From: Syngnathus acus | Taxonomy: Eukaryota; Chordata; Actinopteri; Syngnathiformes; Syngnathidae | Assembly (NCBI RefSeq): GCF_901709675.1 | Contig: NC_051101.1 | Span: 13,477,416-13,541,415, forward strand | Direction: 5' to 3' | Length of the DNA stretch: 64,000 bases | Shown: positions 19,601 through 30,619 of the stretch, piece after piece | How positions within the stretch are numbered: position 1 is the stretch's first letter | How the letters are laid out: each line of letters starts with the position of its first letter | Made by a program: the position numbers and the translations under genes | The notes under the pieces: generated by a model | Told to the model about the DNA's origin: nothing | Databases searched by the model: none | Seen by the model: only the letters and a program-made list of their open reading frames with translations

Positions 19601-21089
19601 CTGCTGCCGGCGTCTTCCACAAAATGCTGACTTAACATAAAGTCCAGGCCTTGACCCGTGTGTGTGCCGCCGCCCATGTAGGGTAGCGTGCTGACAGACT
19701 GCAGGATGTCCTTCTTGCTCTCAAAACTGTTGAGCAGGAACTCGGTTCTCGGCGCGTTGCTGTACTGGACCAGAGCCATGCGGACCCGGTCTGGGCCTAC
19801 GTCAAAGCTGTTGACCAGCGTGGCCAAAAAGCGGCGGATCTTCTCAAAGTTCTCGGCGCCGATGCTCCATGACCCGTCCACCATGAAGACCAGGTCGGCC
19901 ACGGCTTCTTGAGTGCATACTGACAACGGGCTCGGGTCACTACACGGCGATTTTGGACGGCGGTGCCAGTCAGAGAGAGCAAGTGCTTTTGCTAGCGTGG
20001 GGTGACGTGCTGTGTCAGCATTTATTTCATTGCATTACTACAGGTCCATCCTTTAAGATGAATATCAAGGAAATAGATGCTCAAAGAAGACAAATCCGCA
20101 GTGACCGGCAGTGCAAAAGCGTGAAGAACATCCAAGCTGCGTGGCCTTCAACTCTGGTGGAGTCTTATTTTCAATCTTCAGGCTGACGGAAATCCGTAAA
20201 TGGCTCTTCTTGGTTGTTGAAGAGATTTGATCAAAAGGTTTCCCGTCAATCTGCTGTGGAATTGCCCTATTTACGTCTCCGGTGGGCGTGTCCCCTGGGA
20301 TTGTCACGATAACCGAACAAGCCTTTTGGATTCAAAGTCTTCAACAACCGAGAAGATTCCAGTAACTGCATACAAGTTTGATTTTACTAGGAATTGGATG
20401 ACTCCTGCGTAATAGTGAGTAACTTGAGGAAAACAAAAAAACTGCCCCCGGGAGAGGCCAGAGCCATTTGTCATAGTCCGCTGAAAGGATCCAGACATGA
20501 GGAAAGGCACTCTTGTCAAAAGTGATATACAGAAGCAGAACTCCTTCTTGTAACTTCTTCCAAGTCAGCGCTTAGATAATTCAGAGGCTCCAAGATTGCC
20601 ATTTGTCTCAATCATTTTTTCTTTCTGGCATTTCAAAAATGTTTTCACGAGCGGAAAACTTTTATTCTTGTCACCTCTTATTCTCTTTGTGCCTTCTCCT
20701 CGCCACATGTGGCCTTTTGAAATTTCTTATTTCCATGGTAATTTTCCGACACTCAATTTATTGAGCAAAGATGATCATGGTGGGGGTGAAGCATGCGAGG
20801 CGTTAGTGCATGAACAAGCGCAACACACACGCGCACAACACACACACACTCTGTGATGTTAGTCCATGTGATTTTCATTGTGAATATGAGAAGGCTGCCA
20901 GATGTGCGCTATATAGTGTGTTGATGTGTGGGAGCTAGATAGAAAGGCCAAGTCATACATATGGCGGAATGCAGTGCGGTGAGGTCATACTCTATAAAAG
21001 CACCCACCTGTCCTCTGTGCAGCGTTACCGTGGAAACAGGCGGCCGCCATGAGAGCCAGGAGAAGACTCCTCCCAGCTGCCATGACCAT
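7471..21089 (-). CDS. Collagen type VI alpha-4/alpha-5/alpha-6-like chain
   Basis: This is a secreted collagen VI chain of extracellular microfibrils, about 2,700 residues. A signal-peptide exon (21089-21008, phase 1) is followed by eight single-exon von Willebrand A domains (19919-19311, 19158-18571, 18035-17463, 17393-16773, 16645-16085, 15956-15399, 15319-14741, 14669-14091) and one split over three exons (13971-13610, 13484-13406, 13333-13188). A Cys-containing hinge exon (13112-13020) opens many short Gly-X-Y exons down to about 10,290. The C-terminal part comprises 10218-10182, vWA 9712-9219, 8998-8908, vWA 8846-8196, 8120-7863, 7745-7701 and a Kunitz exon 7637-7471. The neighbour pik3r4 matches the human COL6A5/COL6A6 locus. 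A terminal Kunitz domain is, as I recall, a feature of alpha-3 and alpha-4, so annotation as col6a4 or col6a6 are both plausible and I leave the symbol open. Confidence 0.9.
10182..13112 (-). other. Triple-helical (Gly-X-Y) exon block of the collagen VI chain
   Basis: Successive short minus-strand exons with AG/GT borders encode Gly-X-Y triplets, for example GIPGIRGEAGLKGQRGL in the 54-nt-type exon near 12,187-12,241. The block opens with a hinge exon containing ECCNVTCKC and closes with an exon reading ECELITFIRDNC, the post-helix Cys motif of collagen VI chains. An RGD triplet is encoded at 12,190-12,198. I did not delimit each of the roughly twenty small exons. Confidence 0.85.
14091..19919 (-). 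other. Array of eight single-exon von Willebrand A domains
   Basis: Eight consecutive exons of 558-621 nt, with phase-1 borders throughout, each encode one vWA domain. All but the third (17463-18035, DSGLN) show a MIDAS-type DxSx[S/T] motif: DGSWS, DGSSS, DESGS, DDSGT, DSSGS, DGSTS, DQSGS. Each ends near a short variant of 'VVITDG...A.ALR..GV.IYAIGV'. The regular phase makes duplication or loss of single domains simple. Confidence 0.9.
19186..19221. repeat. (CATC)n plus T-tract in a collagen VI intron
   Basis: Tandem ATCC units are followed by about 18 T in the 152-bp intron between the first two vWA exons. Confidence 0.8.
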
Positions 21090-21214
21090 TTCTTTCTCCT
21101 GCAATGAGAAGGCGGTAAGCAGCCATCATGTCATCGTCTATATGAAACAAGCGCCAAGGTCGGTGGTTAGTTTGTCCATATGTGTCTACTGCCGTCCATC
21201 CCATTGAAAAAAAA

Positions 21215-21370
21215 TAAGAATAAAAATAGCAATAATAATAATGGCATCCACCCCCATTGAATATTAATATTAATAATAATAACAATAATAATAATAATAA
21301 TCATACATTTTATTTGTATAGCACCTTTCATACAAGAAATGCAGCTCAAAGCGCTTTACAACAATGAAAG
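21215..21370. repeat. Dispersed teleost repeat with ATT-rich start
   Basis: An ATT/AAT microsatellite is followed by 'tttatttgtatagcaccttt' and, after a short spacer, 'ctcaaagcgctttaca', a sequence common in fish genomes as a retroposon end. The boundaries are approximate. Confidence 0.55.
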
Positions 21371-22638
21371 AAAAACATGAATACATAAAAACAAAACATT
21401 AATGTATGCATACACAATTAATAAAGTGAGTTTAAAATAGGAGCACGCTTTAATAAAATAAAGAATATATCTTTAAGAAACGGTAAAAAATAAAATAACG
21501 ATAAAGATAAAATGAGGCTTAAAATGAAATTTACAAAACGTAATTAGTTAAATGCTCGGGTAAAGAAATGAGTTTTAAGTTTTGTTTTGAAAATATCTAG
21601 CGACCAATAATAATCATATGCTGTCTGTCTGACCAGGTTGTGTTTCTTTTGGTACATTCGTAGAGAGGTGCATTTAGAAACTGTGTCGTTGCGCCGTTGG
21701 GGGTGTGAACACAGACGATTTGATTCCCGGCCAATCAAAGCCTTTTATTCCCGATACCTCACAATGTCAGTACCTGTGTGTCTTCTCATTACATTTACGA
21801 GTTGTTATCGATGAACAGAACTAGTGACGAATGTTTGTGTTTCACGAGAAGCCTAAAGGGACGTGGTGTTGTAATTGAGAACGAGCAGCTGTCTGCTATC
21901 ACAAAAAGAAAGAGGAACAATTGGCTCATCTGTTTGCGTTTAAAGTGGCGGCTGCGTTTCCTGCAGACTCCAGTCGCCGACCACATCAAGCAAGCATCAA
22001 ATGCTGGAAGGCCTTCTTTGGAATGTCATGTGGATGACAGTTGTGAGAAGAAAGCCAAGGGAAACAAAAAGGAGCTCCAGATCAGTGTCACTTGATTGAG
22101 TTATTGAAGAAAGTTCACTGGTGGTCAATCTCACGTTAACTCGCGACCAGTCCCGGGTGTACCCAACTTCTCTGGGATGGACTCCATCTAACCCTACCCT
22201 TGAGGACTGTTTTTTCTCTTACCATCTGGACTTGGAAAGAATTCCAATAAACATTGCTGATGAGCTGTATTAATGATTGTTCTATTTACGGACGGCTGGA
22301 TGTTGTTAGCGTGCTAAAGAAAAAGAGGTGAGTGAACCTTTGAAAGTTTAATGGTGCTTGTTGTATTTATTATAGTTGAGAGCTTACAGATGGGACTGAG
22401 ACAGTCTATAAATCACATTCACAGTGCTGGAATGTATGTGTGTGTGTTTGTGTGATTGTGCTGTGTACAGTAAGGTGTGTATATAGGTTTGAAAGAAAGC
22501 CTGCGTCAAATCAACTCCCCCAAGAAATGGGGCCTCCCTGCTAATGTGAAGCATGTGAAGGTAATCACAGCGAGACATTTTCACTGACTTTGTTTACATC
22601 GTGAGCGCAAGGACGCGCGAGAACACTGTAAAGCTGAA

Positions 22639-22657
22639 GGGGGGGGGGGGGGGGGGG
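22639..22657 (+). repeat. 19-base G homopolymer
   Basis: An uninterrupted run of 19 G on the + strand, preceded by AAGCTGAA and followed by AGG. Its length may be uncertain because such runs are hard to sequence. Confidence 0.9.
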
Positions 22658-22749
22658 AGGTTGAGGCCCCCGATCCGATATCAGTGACATCATCTGAAAA
22701 TAATGAAAGACAGTCAAAGGGGTCAAAGGACACGGCAATGAAACGGCAG

Positions 22750-23190
22750 AAAGTCTTCTCGTTATTGTTCCTGCTGTTTGCCAACCTGTCCTTCTTTATC
22801 ATATTCTTGGTCCTGTTCCTGTTTATTTTTTTGATCATTATTGTTCCTGTTCTAGATCTACTTGTTGCCATTCCTGTTTTGTTTTGTTCTTGATGTGGCT
22901 CTCTTTTTTTTTTACTATCTAGTTCTTTCACTTCTGCCTGTTCCTATTCTGGTTATGTTCTTGTTATTTCTCTTGCTTTTGTTCCTGTTGCCGTTTTTCT
23001 TCTTGATCCTGTCATTTTTTTGTTCTTGTTACTGTGTCTTTTCCTGCTCTGGCATTTGTTCCTGGTCTTTCTCTTGACTTGCCATTGGTCTCGTTCCAAC
23101 TCTTGTTCTCTGTTTTTCTATACTTGTTCTTTAGTTTGTCTTCGTGATTTTTGATAATGTTCATATGCTTGCCCTTGTTTTGGTGTATTG
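22750..23190 (+). repeat. Pyrimidine-rich degenerate 'TTCCTGTTCTTG' tract
   Basis: About 440 bp are built from variants of TTGTTCCTGTTCTTG, giving strong T/C bias on the + strand and artificial hydrophobic open frames. This looks like a decayed minisatellite or low-complexity tract, not a gene. Confidence 0.55.
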
Positions 23191-26100
23191 TCGTTGGTTC
23201 TTAGAAAGCTAGTAGCAGAGCAAACATAGTCATTAAAGTGGAGTCCATTTGGAGTAGAACCAGCGGCAGAACAGAGCCAGCTGGAGCCAGCTGGGACTTG
23301 GGCCGCCGTCGCTAACTACAATCCAGAATTCTGCAAAATGTCTGATTGGGGGGATTTTCTTTGGGTTTTTTTTTTTTACACAGGAGAAATCTCACAGCTG
23401 CGCTTGTCTGATTTAACCCTCCGGGAGACACAGACGCAGAACCGAGCTCGGACTGGGCCCACGCCGGATCCCCATCTGGACAACAGATGCGGTCTTGGCC
23501 ACTTCCTCCATTTCGAGATTTGACACAGAGCGCCACATTTTCATCCAGTTACTGACAATAAGGTAAAATGATTTATCGACACACGCCAAAGTCATGCTGC
23601 GCTTTGGCCCGGTTCTGATACTTCTGGACTTAAAATGGCTTATGAAGTCAACTCAACTTCACACACATTACAGTCCAAACCAGCCACAAATTCTGCCATA
23701 AATCTTCTTCTTGGGCCACAAAGCCCACTCCATCATAATAACTACATTATTATTATTAATACATTATTGCTATGACGACATGATTATTATGAATACAGTA
23801 CAATAAAGTCCATGTAAAGCAAAAACAAATGTCTTGTAAATTCGAAACACCACAAAGCCAAATTTCAATGACTAACGGAATGGTCGAGTCCATCAACTAA
23901 GTCTGCAAAATCAGGAAAAAGAAAGAAAATGTAAATCATTCCGGACATGACTAATTGCTGCTGACGGTCGGCCGGGACGCGTCCGTACACGTTTCTTCCT
24001 TCTCAGCCCGCTTTTCCTTATTTGGTTAACTCAACGCCAACAAAGGGCACATTCCTACTCGAGGGCCTTCTGGACCTTCTCGATAGAAAATCTCCAGGAA
24101 ATTCCTTTTCTTGGGTTTCGAGACGCCAGACGGAATGTAGAGCTCAGACCAGGATTTCGCCAAAGACGCCGCATCTAAACACCACGTCCGACCTGCCAAG
24201 CATTTCGACTTTTTTGGAGAATAATATTTATGTAAGGCTATCGTTCTGTTTTGAGAACCTACAGTGTCAACGACATGCGAGCCAAGAGCAGGCTAACAAA
24301 CTCATTTTTTGTCGCGGACCATGCCGAAGTTCTGCTTTCCCTTAAAATATAAAATAATTGTACACACAATTGTACACACAATTTTGGTGAGTTATCTTTT
24401 TTTTTTTCTTTTTTTCCCCATCCAGTTTGGGTTATTTACTCATTCACAAAAATAAGCTTTATACACTCACTGCCAAGGAGGGGTGTGCCTACTTTTATCG
24501 GACATTCTTAGGGGCGGGGCCCGTTTCCGGTGCTGATTTTAATTTGAGCTTTTGATTGGTCATGTTGGAAACGTCTCATCGACTTTGACTTTCTTCATGG
24601 TGTCGCATGACCTCTGAACGCCACGACCTACCGCAAATGACCACACCCTCATAAATACACGGGACGTACACATCATCGTGTATTATAAGCATATGATGTA
24701 CTAATTATGGGCTTAGCTGAGCTTTTTATTTTTGGGTTTTTTTTTTAGAAAATGCAAACTCTGCCTTCTGGAGAGGAAATACAGCTCCAAAAATCTGATT
24801 TGAATGATTTTCAATGTTTTGTCATAATGCGTCATGGCCTCCAGCGTGGAGGGTTAGCAGAAAAACATCTCATTATTTTCAGAATAACTCACACATAGCA
24901 CATAAATCACTCCTGCTGCCACAAAAAAAACCTTGTATCCGTCACATCATAGTTATTTTGCGCTTTTTTGTAAAATGTCTAATTTATAATTTTTTTTGCC
25001 TTAAGCATCGGTAGCTGGTATCGGCTCCACTAGTATCGGTAGCTTCAAATAAAGTGACCCAATACGATACCTGCTAATCTATCGATACGTGCCCATCACT
25101 AATTTGAATTTTTAAGGGCGTAAAGCGGAGACGTAATAATCTTAAACCTGTAAGTGTTCAACAGTCCAGATTAATGTGGCCCTAAGGTCGTACACCCTGA
25201 TGTAGTGTATGTGAATTTTAAACGTGTTCAAGTGAAAACATATGCGCTGCACCGGCAGGAATTTACTGGCATCTGCTAGCCCAAACTATGGAAGCTCACA
25301 TGCCACAAAAAAAAGGTTTATTGTATGTTTCAGAATTTATTCTTCTGTTTGGAAGAGTTTTATTTTAAAAGTCTTGTTTAATTCAGATTAAAATGACATC
25401 ACGCCTTCTACATGATAAAAACAAAGATGAATAGATTCAATAAATTCAGTTGAGCGAGCATCAATGAGGAAGACGTTTTAAATCTTTATGTATATAGTCA
25501 AACTACATTGATGCCAGAGATGGCGATCCAAACAAAAGTCCAACTCACAAACATCGGCAGGCGTGTGGGGGTCGCCATGCCCCCACACACCCTTCTGGTC
25601 CTACTTAATCTGCTTTTACCATCAAAGAGAAACTTTCACAAATACATAAACCATAACATTTCAAAAGTTATGATGAAAGAATGTTTTTGCTCATATTTCT
25701 TTTGAAATGTGTTTCATTATAATCAACGTCAGGAAACAAATAGCACGTACATATCGACATCTGAAGCACCTGACGGGATTTTCTCATTTTATTTCGAGGA
25801 CCTTCATCCTTCTCATCATCATCATTATAATCATCATTATTATCAGCACACGCACAAACACACACACATTTAAGTCATGCATAAAAAAAAGAAACAAAAT
25901 GAGACACTTACAAGTCACAGCTCGGTCGTCCACTGCGTGCCAAATGTTGCGTTACCACGGCCTTGTAGGGAGGTGCTGTCTGGGTTCTACTGACCACGCC
26001 CCTCAAAGACCACCCCTTCCTCCCTTCACACACGTGAATGTGTTCATAAACTTAATACCTACTGAAAAGGGTGAAGAAAGGTTTTTCACAAACCTACCAT

Positions 26101-26939
26101 TGAAGTATCTATAGACTAAATTTGTTTGCCAAAGTCCCAGACTTCATCGAAATGACTAATTCAGCTCAAAATGGCCGGCTTCCTGTTCACTTACTGTTTT
26201 GTGTGTCATGTTATCAAAGATAGGTTTGCCCAATTTCATGTCCAGGGCTGAATCTTTCAAACTTTCCAATCTACACTACTGAGTGAGTTTTCTTTTTCAC
26301 CCCCCCCCAAAAAAAAAAAAGATTTTCATGAATGTTGAGACCCTCCCAAAAAGATCATTTAATCATTCAATCATTGACTTGTCAGACTAACAATAAACAC
26401 AATGATTACAAGAGGGCTTTCACACAGCCTGCTACATAGAGAAAGAACCAAACATTCCCTCGCACATCTGGGTGAAAGTTGTCCAGTCTGCGTCTTTCAA
26501 ATTTGGTAGCAATCACACAAACTCTTTAGGATGAGTTTGTCTTTGAAGGATGCCTGAAAATGACCAAATCTACAGGTGCTAAGGATTACATTCTGTGAAT
26601 TTTAATAGGTTTGCGTGTTTAATACATTTAAATGTGTGTACTACGGGTAAGACTACAAAAACGTTTTTATATCCCTTTATTTTGCACATTTTTATACTTT
26701 ACATAAGTTCAGTGTTATGGAGAAAGCCCTTAAAACAGCAACTTATTTGGCCTAAAATAGTGACGAGGAAGATCGAAATTCGAAAGGGAAAAAGGGTCAA
26801 AAGTTGACGTTTTCAAATTGTCAACAAAAATGTTAATCGTCGAAACGCGTACCGGCCGCTCCTTGCGCCGTTTTATCAGCATCATTATTCATTCATCAAT
26901 CGCACACACGCACAAAGCCACGCCCCTTTAACGCTCCGG

Positions 26940-27038
26940 CGTTTTGCGACACTGACCTTTGCTTTACGGCAGCGTGAGAAGCAACACCGAACATGTGAAG
27001 AAAAGGAGCGAAAAGAAGGAAAATCAAAATAAGATTCC
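26940..27038 (+). other. rpp25l: Candidate 5' UTR exon of rpp25l
   Basis: A moderately CpG-containing stretch ends in a donor (CCAA followed by GTGAGT at about 27,039). The rpp25l start codon lies immediately after an acceptor (TTTACAG at 27,641-27,646), so the transcript needs an upstream non-coding exon and this is the best local candidate. Confidence 0.4.
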
Positions 27039-27646
27039 AAGTGAGTTGATATTTCAACGTTCACCACGATCACGCAAAACGTATCTCGGTCGCTAACGTG
27101 GGTATGATGTTACTTTGCCGACCGTGTCGAGTGGGATTAGTTGATGCCTTGCCTGTGCTAACGCTAGCCTAGCCTCGAACGCTAGTTCGTCTGTAAATTA
27201 ATATTTTATTTTTATCTGTCAGATAGTCGGATAAATAATTATTTCTTTAAATAAGTTTGTCTACGTTTGCAACGCGAGGTAATGAAGGCACAATGTAGCT
27301 TTGGAGTCACTAAATAAACCTGTTAGCAACAAATGTGTGACACCCTTGTCAACAGTGCACCAAATAATTTTTCAAAAATGTATCATTCTAACCTTAGGTG
27401 AGTTGGTCCCGTGACAACAAGCAAAAAGTCCACAACGATGTTACTTTATGTAACTTTGAAACCTCTTATAACCATAATATTGTACCATAATGGTTACATG
27501 GTGGTATCGTTTGATCGTATTACAAGAGTACATTTGATTACGCTTGCTAGTATGTTAGGAGAAAGTGTTTGTGATGTAAAACAAGAAAAGAACAAGTATT
27601 TAGTGCCTAGTGCCAAAAAACGAACTCCAAAATGTTGTGTTTACAG

Positions 27647-28258
27647 ATGGAGAACTACAGTAAGGTTCACAGTACGGAGCAGCCGTCCGTGTGTCCATTC
27701 GGCCTTGTCGCCGATACGCCGGAGGTGCGCGTCAAAGAAGGCAGCAAGATCCGCAACCTGCTCCGCTACGCCCTGAGCCGCGTAGAGACCAAACCCCAGG
27801 CAGAAAAAGATGGTGAAGGCGAGGTCGATGAGGCTCCGCCTGGCCGCCCCCTCTGCCGCCAGCTGGTATTCACGGCGAGCGGCAAGGGCGTGTCAAAAGC
27901 TATCACGTGCGCCGAGGTGGTTAAGCGACGTGTCCGGGGCCTGCATCAGTTGACCTCGCTGGCCAGCACCACGCTGACCGATGTGTGGGAGCCCCTGGAG
28001 GCGGCCGTCGGGCTGGACGGCATCACCGTCAGCAGGAAGCTGCCCGTCATCTGGATTCTCCTCTCTAAGGACCCACTGGACCACAACCTGCCTGGGTACC
28101 AGGCGCCTGGACGCTGCGACAACCTTTGGACTCGGGATGAAAAGGAGGAGGTGGGAGCATACAAGAGGAAGCGGGGCGGAGGCCGAAGCGGGGACGGCAG
28201 AGGAAGAGGCGGAGGACGCTACGCAGGAAGTCCTCGAGACTTGAAAGGACCCAGATGA
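27647..28258 (+). CDS. rpp25l: Ribonuclease P protein subunit p25-like (Alba domain)
   Basis: RPP25-family proteins pair with RPP20 to bind the P3 domain of RNase P and RNase MRP RNA in tRNA and rRNA processing. The 203-residue protein starts MENYSKVHSTEQP, like vertebrate RPP25L. It then has the Alba core VRVKEGSKIRNLLRYAL, the conserved CAEVVKRRVRGLHQLT segment, and WILLSKDPLDHNLPGYQAPG as in RPP25L. The tail after about residue 165 is basic and Gly/Arg-rich (KRKRGGGRSG and further RG repeats), a likely RNA-contact extension. The coding region is one exon whose ATG directly follows a splice acceptor. An Alba-core insertion of about 15 acidic residues (QAEKDGEGEVDE) precedes RPLCRQLVF. RPP25 rather than RPP25L is the alternative name. 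Confidence 0.9.
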   Translation: MENYSKVHSTEQPSVCPFGLVADTPEVRVKEGSKIRNLLRYALSRVETKPQAEKDGEGEVDEAPPGRPLCRQLVFTASGKGVSKAITCAEVVKRRVRGLHQLTSLASTTLTDVWEPLEAAVGLDGITVSRKLPVIWILLSKDPLDHNLPGYQAPGRCDNLWTRDEKEEVGAYKRKRGGGRSGDGRGRGGGRYAGSPRDLKGPR

Positions 28259-28739
28259 TAAAAAGCAGCGAGGGTTGTTTGGGATAAGATTGCAAAGGGG
28301 TGGAAAATTTTCATAGGAAGTTAAGTCGAAGCATTTTGGAGCTGCACCGGTGTCTTGATTTACAACTATTTCGCTGATGAGTTTTATAAATTATGAACTG
28401 CGGCTTGTTATTGTTTTTTTTTTTGGTTTGTGTATGAAGCCAAACATCTGATTCTGGTGAGCATTGGACACTCCAGCGCCCCCAAAATTAAGGACGCTAA
28501 AATAGGCTTGATGTCATGTGACTCATGTAAGTGTCGACCAGGTGAAGCATTAAAGCGTTCCAACCAATTAGTTGAAAAGAAGATGCACGGCCAAATCCCT
28601 TATTTTCATTTTAGCTCGAGGAATGGAACGCAGAGGGGAGTGCCACTCTTGGTTCGCGGGGTCCCTCTAGTGGTAGACAAAAGATTAAACCAATGTGACC
28701 TTTTAACTGCAGTTTTAGTGGCATCCTCTTGCCACCCTG

Positions 28740-28785
28740 GTGAGGACAAGCGGTATACAAAATGGATGGCTAGAAAATGACCAAC
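28740..28785 (+). repeat. Remnant of a dispersed repeat end
   Basis: The stretch 'gacaagcggtatacaaaatggatgg' resembles a retroposon tail (…agcggtatagaaaatggatgg…) very common in fishes. It lies in the 3' region shared by rpp25l and the convergent HES gene. Confidence 0.4.
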
Positions 28786-28972
28786 GTGACAACTGATATG
28801 AATGTTTTCCCATTTTCTTTATTCACACACGACATTTAAATAAATTAAAGGTGCAAACGTGCGTTGTATCAACATCGTCACAGTGGATTTTGGTCTTCAA
28901 AAAAAAAGACAGTTATATATACATGTGAGTTGTACATTCTATTGCCTTGACATTGTCCCCTCATGTTGTAGA

Positions 28973-30562
28973 TCAGGACCAGGGTCTCCACAAGCTCCCC
29001 GCCATGTTAGGCCTCTTTTGAGGCGTGGTGTTGAAAAGGATGACCCTGGAGGGACCCCCAATAGTCGGAGGGGAGCAGGAGGGCCACGAAGAAGATGAGG
29101 AAGCTGAGTCAGCCATCGCTTTGCCGTCAGAATGCAGAAAGTGGGCAGCCCTCTGCAGGCAGGAGGAGAAGCCATGTTGGTAAGAGTGAAGCACCTGCTT
29201 CATGTTTCCTTTGTTGACATGTTGCTGCAGGAAGTAGACGGTGTGCTCCAGGATCTCTGCTTTCTCCATCCTGCGCCCACCACCGGCTAACTGTCGAACA
29301 GAAGCAGGCAGCAGCGCACACACAGTTTTAGATATACACACGCGCGCTTTTAAACACACTTTTGGAAGTAGGTTCAACACTTTCGACTACGACGTAGTAA
29401 CTCTGAAAAAAAGACTTGACTAATCACCACCGCAATGATCAATATTCATAAAATATTTCATAGAAATGTATTAATACAACTGAACTGTACTTATGTAGTC
29501 TACTTGATGAAAAGAAAGTTTGAAGCTATTTTTGTATAACTAAAGACTAAATGTAATTGCCTCTTCTGCATACCACTAGAGGGCGCCCGCGTACCACCAT
29601 TTTTTAACAACTGTTAAAAAAGATTAAAGATTAAAGTCCCAATGATCGTCACACACACACCTGGGTGTGGTGAAATTTGTCCTCTGCATTTAACCCATCC
29701 CCGTGTGATTTTAATCCATCCCCTGGGGGAGAGGGGAGCAGTGAGCAGCAGCGGTGCCGCGCTCGGGAATCAGTTGGTGATCTAACCCCCCAATTCCAAC
29801 CCTTAATGCTGAGTGCCAAGCAGGGAGGCAATGGGTCCCATTTTTATAGTCTTTGGTATGACCCGGCCGGGGTTTGAACCCACAACCTTCCAGTCTCAGG
29901 GCGGACACTCTACCACTAGGCCACTGAGCTGGTAGAAAGCAAATAAAAATGTCAGAACGTTTTAAAAGAGGGGTGAAAAATCAAACTCAGATGAGCTGTT
30001 TAAAAAAAAAAGCCCAAACTTTTAACCCTAGTGCTCATCAAAGAAAGTTTGAAGCTATTTTTGTATAACTAAAGACTAAATGTAATTGCCTCTTCTGCAT
30101 ACCACTAGAGGGCGCCCGCGTACCACCATTTTTTAACAACTGTTAAAGCAAATAAAAATGTCAGAACGTTTTAAAAGAGGTGAAAAATCAAACTCAGATG
30201 AGCTGTTTTAAAAAAAAAAAAAGCCCAAACTTTTAACCCTAGTGCTCATCATATATTTGTTGAAAACTAACCTTCAAGGATGAATGTACCTTTCAAGTAC
30301 ATATTAACTTTAGTTAGTACAAAAGTCTCATATAAACGTTATATTTACTTGTGGTGTAAGCAAAAGAGTTTTGAGGTTCTCCAAGCTTCTGTTTATTCTT
30401 TCTCGTCGTCGTCTTTCTATCAGAGGTTTTAAGCTCTGTGGAAGACAAATAGCATCAACATTTTTCCTGATTATTATTATCATTGTGCGCGCTAATAATT
30501 AGCAAAAGTCCACGTACCTTCTTGTCTGTATTTGCATGCTCGCGATGCTGAGACATCATCAT
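28973..30562 (-). CDS. HES/HER-family bHLH-Orange transcriptional repressor (first of pair)
   Basis: Three coding exons, 30562-30518, 30435-30349 and 29290-28973, give a 149-residue protein with exact frame. Exon 1 encodes only 15 residues (three Met, then SQHREH). Exon 2 holds the basic region and helix 1 (LKPLIERRRRERINRSLENL) with the HES-type proline and E-box-contacting Glu. Exon 3 gives helix 2 (MEKAEILEHTVYFLQQ), an Orange domain (SYQHGFSSCLQRAAHFL), and the Groucho/TLE-recruiting tail WRPW followed by Ser and stop. Such proteins repress transcription from N- and E-boxes and often act in Notch or segmentation-clock output. The short length and EILEHTV helix fit the her/hes7 class, but I cannot fix the orthologue. 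A same-strand relative lies 3 kb away with the same exon plan. Confidence 0.88.
29511..30250. repeat. Tandem duplication of a ~210-bp unit inside the HES intron
   Basis: Unit copy 2 (30040-30250) matches copy 1 almost base for base. Copy 1 consists of 29511-29618 plus 29939-30039, split by a 320-bp insertion. The first ~108 bp look identical; the second part differs only in G-run and A-run lengths. It lies between the bHLH exon and the Orange exon. Confidence 0.9.
29619..29938. mobile_element. Inserted fish repeat (SINE-like) splitting the duplicated unit
   Basis: This 320-bp sequence is absent from copy 2 of the surrounding unit, so it is an insertion. It begins with AAGATTAAAGATTAAAG and runs through an internal CA tract. 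It ends with a tRNA-like stretch (GGGTTTGAACCCACAACC … CCACTAGGCCACTGAGC) that resembles inverted B-box and anticodon-arm sequence. I recognise it as a widely dispersed teleost repeat but do not assign a family name. Target-site duplication is not clear beyond a short A/G stretch. Confidence 0.7.
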
Positions 30563-30619
30563 GACTGGAATCCAACAAGAGTGCAAGTTGAATGTGGTCC
30601 ACGTGCTCCATTATACCTC

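Larger units (their letters stand above)
21100..26930. other. Gene-free interval between the collagen VI gene and rpp25l
   Basis: I found no supported exons in this 5.8-kb stretch. It holds the collagen VI promoter side (about 21.1 kb), a dispersed repeat at 21.2-21.4 kb, AT-rich unique sequence, a 19-base G run, a pyrimidine-rich tract at 22.75-23.2 kb, and short CA and ATT runs. Open frames here are short and lack splice context or family resemblance. Confidence 0.6.

Noticed and set aside
22684-23077. Hydrophobic 'membrane protein' open frames
   Set aside because: Translation of a T/C-rich degenerate repeat; Leu/Phe runs come from base composition.
24990-25100. 'TATCGGTAGC' repeats as a CRISPR-like array
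   Set aside because: Only a few irregular short repeats without uniform spacers; typical decayed eukaryotic repeat.
29860-29935. Possible tRNA gene on the - strand
   Set aside because: The tRNA-like arm is the end of an interspersed repeat inserted in a duplicated unit; I could not fold a full cloverleaf.
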